From: Asaia bogorensis NBRC 16594
Lineage (GTDB): Bacteria > Pseudomonadota > Alphaproteobacteria > Acetobacterales > Acetobacteraceae
NCBI RefSeq assembly: GCF_001547995.1
Contig: NZ_AP014690.1
Span: 1-64,000, forward strand
Length of the DNA: 64,000 bases
Direction: 5' to 3'
Part shown: positions 59,484 to 64,000 of the stretch, one piece after another
Layout: each line of letters begins with the position of its first letter
Numbering within the stretch: position 1 is the stretch's first letter
Notes under the pieces: generated by a model
Databases searched by the model: none
Told to the model about the DNA's origin: nothing
Seen by the model: the letters and a program-made list of their open reading frames with translations, nothing else
Program-made: the position numbers and the translations under genes

Positions 59484-61184
59484 ATGCTGGATCTGAGCCG
59501 GAAGGACTGGGAGGCGCGTGTGCGTGCCGGCCGGTCCCTCCTGCCGGATCTGAAGCCCGTCAATCCCGATCTCGCGGCGCGGGCCGTGCGCTGCTTCGAT
59601 CGGCTGCGCATCCCTGATGTGCCCGGCACGCCTGCCATGGCGCAAGCCTGCGGCGACTGGTTCCGCGAAATCGTCTCGGCCCTGTTCGGCGCGCTCGACC
59701 CCGACACAGGTGTGCGTGCCATCCAGGAGCTGTTTCTTCTGGTACCGAAAAAGAACAGCAAGACCACGAACGGCGCAGGGCTGATGCTGACGGCCGTGAT
59801 CGTGAATGAACGCCCCAACGCCGAGTTTCTGATCGTCGCACCCACCAAGGAAATCGCCGATCTCGCCTTCAGCCAGGCGCTCGGCATGGTGCAGAACGAC
59901 CGCACGCTGATGCGCTGCTTTCAGGTGCAGCAGCATCTCAAGCGCCTCAGGTTTCATGCGACAGGCGCGACCCTGCAGGTCAAGGCCTTCAGTCCGGACG
60001 TCATGACCGGCGTAAAGCCTGCAGGCGTGCTGGTGGACGAGCAGCACGTCATCGCCATGCGCAACGATGCGGGCAGCGTCATGCGCCAGATACGCGGCGG
60101 CATGATCTCGCAGCCCGAGGCGTTCCTCGCCATCATCACCACCCAGAGCGACGGGCCGCCTCGGGGCGTGTTTGCGCAGGATCTGATCCGTGCCCGCGAG
60201 ATACGCGACGGCAAACGCTTCCAGCCGGTTCTGCCGGTCCTGTACGAATTGCCGCCCGATATCCAGCAGCCCTCCAAACTGCCCGGCGAGGCCGCGCCCT
60301 GGGAAGATCCCGCGTACTGGCCGATGGTGCTGCCCAATCTCGGCCGGTCGATCACGCTGGACCGCCTGAAGCGCGAGTATGAGGACGCCCGCGAGAAAGG
60401 CGTGGGCGAGCTGGCCAGCTGGGCGTCGCAGCATCTCAATGTCGAGATCGGCCTTGCCCTGCGCTCCGATCGCTGGGTGGGGGCCGATTACTGGCAGGGC
60501 GCAGGCGATGACACGCTGACCCTCGAGGCCCTGATCGAACGCTGCGAGGTGATCGTGGCGGGCATCGACGGCGGCGGCCTCGACGATCTGCTTTCGCTGG
60601 CAGTTCTCGGGCGCGATACCATCACGGGCCAATGGCTGCACTGGCAGAAAAGCTGGGTGTTCGAGGGCGTGCTGGCGCTTCGCAAGCGTGAGGCCAGCCA
60701 GCTGCGCGACTTCGAGACACAGGGCGATCTGGTCATCACCGCCGAGCCCGGCACCGATATCGAGCAGCTGGTGGCGGTCCTCGGCACGATCGACCATAGC
60801 AACAAGCTCGCGATCGTCGGGCTCGACCCGATGGGCGTGGGCGCCATTGTCGATGCGCTGGCCCAGATCGGCATCGCCCATGAGCGTGTGGTGGGCATCT
60901 CTCAGGGCTGGACGCTCTCGGGCGCCATCAAGACCGCCGAGCGCAAGCTGGCAGATGGCACGCTCTGCCACGGGGCAAGGCCGATCATGGCCTGGGCCGT
61001 CTCGAACGCGAAGGTGGAGCCCAGGGGCAATGCCATCATCATCACCAAACAGGCGGCGGGCTATCTCAAGATCGACCCGCTGATGGCGCTGCTCAATGCG
61101 GTGACGCTGATGAGCCGCAACCCCGAGCCGCCCGGTGGCGGCCGAATGGATGATTTTCTTTCAACCGGGATCATTGCCGTATGA
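59484..61184 (+). CDS. Phage terminase large subunit
   Basis: The ATP-driven DNA packaging motor and nuclease, 566 residues. The Walker A-like motif is LVPKKNSKTT (about residues 90-99) and Walker B is GVLVDE (about 181-186). The RNase H-like nuclease domain begins at VIVAGIDGGGLDDLLSLAVL, with further acidic residues at VGLDPMGVGA. The type is that of HK97-like phages. It overlaps the portal gene by four bases (ATGA at 61181). Confidence 0.92.
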   Translation: MLDLSRKDWEARVRAGRSLLPDLKPVNPDLAARAVRCFDRLRIPDVPGTPAMAQACGDWFREIVSALFGALDPDTGVRAIQELFLLVPKKNSKTTNGAGLMLTAVIVNERPNAEFLIVAPTKEIADLAFSQALGMVQNDRTLMRCFQVQQHLKRLRFHATGATLQVKAFSPDVMTGVKPAGVLVDEQHVIAMRNDAGSVMRQIRGGMISQPEAFLAIITTQSDGPPRGVFAQDLIRAREIRDGKRFQPVLPVLYELPPDIQQPSKLPGEAAPWEDPAYWPMVLPNLGRSITLDRLKREYEDAREKGVGELASWASQHLNVEIGLALRSDRWVGADYWQGAGDDTLTLEALIERCEVIVAGIDGGGLDDLLSLAVLGRDTITGQWLHWQKSWVFEGVLALRKREASQLRDFETQGDLVITAEPGTDIEQLVAVLGTIDHSNKLAIVGLDPMGVGAIVDALAQIGIAHERVVGISQGWTLSGAIKTAERKLADGTLCHGARPIMAWAVSNAKVEPRGNAIIITKQAAGYLKIDPLMALLNAVTLMSRNPEPPGGGRMDDFLSTGIIAV

Positions 61185-62506
61185 GCATCGCCACGAGACT
61201 GCGCGGCATGGCCTACAAGGCCGCAAGCGCGGCTTTCCAGTCCGTTACGGGCGTACCCCTCACCGATCTGCGCCTCGGCGCTTTCATGGCGGGCGGGCCA
61301 AGCATTTCCGGCCAGCGTGTCTCGGTCGATACCGCGCTGCAACTCGATACGGTCTGGGCCTGTATCCGGCCCCTGTCCGAAACCATCGGCTCGATGCCGC
61401 TCAAGCTGCACGAACAGCAGGGTGACGGGCAATCGTCCCTGGCCCGCGATCACCCGCTTTACCGGGTGCTGGCCCGCGCGCCGAATGCCGATATGACGCC
61501 CATCGAGTTCTGGTCGTGCATGGCCGCGTGCTGCCTCGCCTGGGGCAATGGCTTCGCCCAGATCATGCGGCGCGGTGACGGACAGATCCTGGCGCTCAAT
61601 CCGCTGCGCCCTGACCGGATGACGGTGCAGCGCGATCCCAGCACCGGGGCGGTGGTCTATCGCTACAGCTATCAGGGCAAGACACTCGTGCTCGATGAGG
61701 GCGACATCTTCCACATCAAGGGCTTCTGTTTTGACGGGCTCATGGGCATTTCGCCGATCACGGCGGGACGGCAATCCATCGGGGCCGCGCTCGCCGCCGA
61801 GGAAACGGCCGGGCGCATGTTCCGCAACGGCCTGCTCTCGCAGACCTATATTTCCGCTCCGACCTATCTGAGCGCAGCGCAAAAGGAACAGGCAAAGGCA
61901 ATCCTCGCCGATTACTCGGGCGCGATCAACGCGGGCAAGACGCCCCTGCTCGAGGGCGGGTGGAAGGTCGAAAGCATCGGACTCAGGGCCGAGGATCTGC
62001 AACTCCTGCAAACCCGTTAGCTGGGCGTCGCCACGCTTTGCCGGTGGTTCGGGGTGCAGCCGGTCATGATCGGGGCGATGGAAAAATCCACGGCCTGGGG
62101 CACCGGGCTGGAACAAATGAATCTCTGGTTCCTGCAATATGGTCTCATGCCCTGGCTGCAACGCATCGAACAGGCCGTTTCGCGCTGCCTGCTCTCGCCT
62201 GCCGAGCGTGACCGGTATTTCGCCCGGTTCAATGTCGATGCGCTGTTGCGCGGCGATAGCACGGCGCGGGCGGGCTACATGCAGACCGCGCTGCGCTCGG
62301 GCTGGATGACCGTCAACGAGGCCCGCGCCAATGACAACCTGCCCCCCATGCCGGGCGGCGATGTGCTCATGGTGCAGGCGCAGATGATCCCGCTCACCGA
62401 TATCGGCAAGCCCCGCAACCTGACCGCCACAAGCGGGCAAGATCCGCCTGCCAGCAACCGACCGCCCGGCACGCAATCCGGCATCACGGGAGACGACAAT
62501 GAATGA
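61181..62506 (+). pseudogene. Phage portal protein (HK97 family) interrupted by an in-frame amber codon
   Basis: The reading frame codes for an HK97-type portal protein. The first 279 codons (61181-62017) include RVSVDTALQLDTVWACIRPL, LSETIGSMPLKL and the ISPITAGRQSIGAALAAEE region. At 62018-62020 a single TAG interrupts it after QLLQTR. The same frame then continues without shift (LGVATLCRWFGVQPVMIGAM ...) to the stop at 62504-62506. The family normally reads through here as (Q/K)-x-x-(E/I)-(I/V)-x-R-W-F-G-V-P. The change fits CAG to TAG. Either the portal is inactive, or suppression reads it, or the base is an error. 441 codons in total with the TAG. Confidence 0.8.
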
Positions 62507-63128
62507 CTATCTGGCCGCTGCCTTCGAGTGGAAGTTTGCGCCCGACGCGAAAGAAGGCAGTTTCGAGGGCTATGGCAGCGTGTTCGGCCATCAGGACGCG
62601 CATGGCGATATCGTCCTGCCCGGTGCCTTTGCCGAGACCCTGGCCGAGCGCAAGGCGCAGGGGCGCAGCATCCCGATGCACGTCATGCACGGCATCCTTG
62701 GCGGTGATGGCCTGCCGGTGGGTGTGTGGGAGGATGCCAGCGAAGATGCGCACGGGCTGCATCTGCGCGGGCGTCTGTCCGGCATGGATACCGATTACGG
62801 GCGCAGGCTTTACGGCCTGGTGAAAGACGGCGCGCTCGGTGGCCTCTCCATCGGCTTTTCCGTGCGCAAGAACGGCGCAACTCCCGGCACCGATCCGGGC
62901 GGCCCGCGCCGTCAGATCAGGGCCGCAAACCTGCACGAGGTCAGCCTGGTGGATGACCCGTCCAATGCCCTCGCCCGCGTGACTGAAATGCGCAGGCGGT
63001 TTTATCCGGTGGCTTCACTGCCGCCGGAACAGTCACCCGAATTACGCACGGCCGAACGGGAACTGATCGAGGCTCTTCGCTCGGGCTTCAGCCTGCCTGA
63101 CCCACGCAGGGTCTGCCGGTCGGGCTGA
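62499..63128 (+). CDS. HK97 family prohead protease
   Basis: 209 residues. It cuts the scaffold part of the capsid protein during head maturation. FEGYGSVFGHQDAHGDIVLP is the family's start. His near MHVMHGILGGDGLPVGVWED and Ser in DGALGGLSIGFSV are the likely catalytic residues. LHEVSLVDDPSNALARVTEM is the usual end of the domain. The ATG overlaps the end of the portal frame by eight bases. Confidence 0.92.
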   Translation: MNDYLAAAFEWKFAPDAKEGSFEGYGSVFGHQDAHGDIVLPGAFAETLAERKAQGRSIPMHVMHGILGGDGLPVGVWEDASEDAHGLHLRGRLSGMDTDYGRRLYGLVKDGALGGLSIGFSVRKNGATPGTDPGGPRRQIRAANLHEVSLVDDPSNALARVTEMRRRFYPVASLPPEQSPELRTAERELIEALRSGFSLPDPRRVCRSG

Positions 63129-63166
63129 TCGCCCCCTCTCATCTCTCTCATACTGAACACAGAACA

Positions 63167-63188
63167 GGGCGCTTCGAGCGCCCTTTTT
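63167..63188 (+). terminator. Hairpin between prohead protease and capsid genes
   Basis: GGGCGC (63167-63172) pairs with GCGCCC (63178-63183), loop TTCGA, followed by five T residues. It lies 15 bases before the capsid start. Inside a late operon it may act as an attenuator or stabilise the capsid mRNA. Confidence 0.65.
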
Positions 63189-63203
63189 CATGAGGAAAAC
63201 CCC

Positions 63204-64000
63204 ATGTCCGATTACGAACAGGCCGCCCGCGACCTCAAGGCCGCCACCGATGAGGTCAAGCGTTTTGCCGAAGCCTCAACCACGGAACTGCGCAACCTCG
63301 GCAAGGTGACGGAAGAAACCAAAGCCAGCGCCGACAAGGCCCTGGCTGAAATGAACGGGCTTTCCGCCCGCCTGGGCGATCTGGAACAGAAAGCAGCTCG
63401 CCGTAGCGACACCGCCGAGAGCAAGTCTCTAAGCCTGGGCGAAGAGTTCATGGCCAGCGATGCGGCACGCAACCTCAAATCCTCATTCCAGGGACGGGTC
63501 AGGACCGAGATGGAACGAAAGGCGCTGACGACAGGGCCCGCCACCATGGGCGCCACGACGTCTGCCGGAACATCTCTCATCCCCGCAATGCGCCTGCCGG
63601 GTATCGATATGATCCGCCTGCCGCAACCCACCTTGCGCAGCCTCATCCCCTCCGGAGCGACCTCGTCACCCATTATCGAATTCGTCCGGCAGAAAAGCTT
63701 CATCAATAAGGCTGCACCGGTCGCCGAAGGTGCGGCCAAGCCGTATTCGGATGTTAGTTTCGAGCTTAGCCGGGCAAATGTCGCGGTCATCGCTCATCTG
63801 TTCAAGGCCTCGAAACAGGCACTCGACGATGCCCCCGAGCTCGTCTCGATCATCAATGCGCAGGGCGTCGCAGGGCTTGAGCAGGTCGAGGAATACCAGT
63901 TCATGTACGGTGACGGGACCGGGGCGAATGTCCTCGGTCTCATGAAGCAGGCGACAGCTTTTGCGGCGCCTGCCGGCCTTACGGTCCCGGATGCTGCTCT
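63204..64000 (+). CDS. HK97 family major capsid protein (partial, runs off the window)
   Basis: 265 codons are visible, without a stop. The N-terminal 75 residues are coiled coil (AARDLKAATDEVKRFAEAST ... LGDLEQKAARRSD), the delta/scaffold domain removed by the prohead protease. The HK97 fold starts near TTGPATMGATTSAGTSLIPA, with FVRQKSFINKAAPVAEGAAK and FKASKQALDDAPELVSIINA as typical elements. GAGGAAA precedes the ATG at 63204. The capsid fold is the first structural evidence that a whole phage continues to the right. Confidence 0.92.
   Translation, partial: MSDYEQAARDLKAATDEVKRFAEASTTELRNLGKVTEETKASADKALAEMNGLSARLGDLEQKAARRSDTAESKSLSLGEEFMASDAARNLKSSFQGRVRTEMERKALTTGPATMGATTSAGTSLIPAMRLPGIDMIRLPQPTLRSLIPSGATSSPIIEFVRQKSFINKAAPVAEGAAKPYSDVSFELSRANVAVIAHLFKASKQALDDAPELVSIINAQGVAGLEQVEEYQFMYGDGTGANVLGLMKQATAFAAPAGLTVPDAA

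Noticed and set aside
59412-60971. Open frame of 519 codons on the minus strand opposite the large terminase
   Set aside because: No family features; follows from the high GC third positions of the terminase gene.
1-64000. CRISPR arrays, rRNA operons or insertion sequences
   Set aside because: No regularly spaced direct repeats, rRNA sequence or transposase motifs were seen in either strand.

Overview
The window reads as chromosome of a GC-rich alphaproteobacterium, most likely an acetic acid bacterium (Acetobacteraceae). The basis is codon and base use, a large share of envelope and efflux genes, a periplasmic-type trehalase and general gene style. Species cannot be set from the sequence alone.

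Positions 1-43,324 are mostly ordinary chromosome. In order: an AI-2E/PerM-family permease; an SDR oxidoreductase; a complete heavy-metal-type RND tripartite efflux operon (adaptor, CzcA/CusA-like pump, NodT-like lipoprotein); a secreted DUF885 peptidase-like protein; a MATE exporter; a very AT-rich intergenic segment; and the dTDP-L-rhamnose operon rfbB-rfbA-rfbC-rfbD with a GT2 glycosyltransferase. Next come a minus-strand housekeeping block (RluA-type pseudouridine synthase, FtsK, RsmD, RsuA/RluB-type synthase, class I glutamine amidotransferase), tadA, a DegP/HtrA protease, a DUF188 protein, a fumarylacetoacetase-fold hydratase, a D-2-hydroxyacid dehydrogenase, two secreted retropepsin-like paralogues with a DksA-like zinc finger, and a possible membrane-tethered excisionase-like protein. 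The block closes with tldD, an MFS transporter, trehalase, an aminotransferase, glnA with a clear terminator, and a divergent LysR/SRPBCC pair.

A tRNA-Thr(TGT) at 43,325 marks the edge of a horizontally acquired stretch that runs to the window end. First is a defence island. It holds a three-gene cassette that fits an ABC-three-component (ABC-3C) conflict system: effector, middle component of MC6 type, and DUF2326-type SMC-like ATPase. Facing it is an AT-rich retron whose reverse transcriptase is fused to a C-terminal TOPRIM domain. A perfect 12-bp inverted repeat, placed like a1/a2 of an msr-msd RNA, lies directly upstream of the RT start.

From about 48,600 a temperate phage follows. A minus-strand integrase operon of four overlapping genes and a CI-like repressor share three copies of the palindrome TTACCG(C/G)CGGTAA. 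The rightward early operon is almost completely coupled by stop/start overlaps: Cro/YdaS-like protein, small peptide, regulator, double-HTH zinc-ribbon protein, DnaB-type helicase, replication proteins, DUF6362 protein. It contains a candidate origin inside a replication gene. An HNH gene follows, then a minus-strand cargo pair (second AI-2E permease and a ProP-like MFS transporter) bounded on the far side by the remnant 3' end of a second HNH gene. HK97-type late genes come last: small and large terminase, a portal gene interrupted by one in-frame amber codon, prohead protease, and a major capsid gene that runs off the window. The prophage's right end is not in view.
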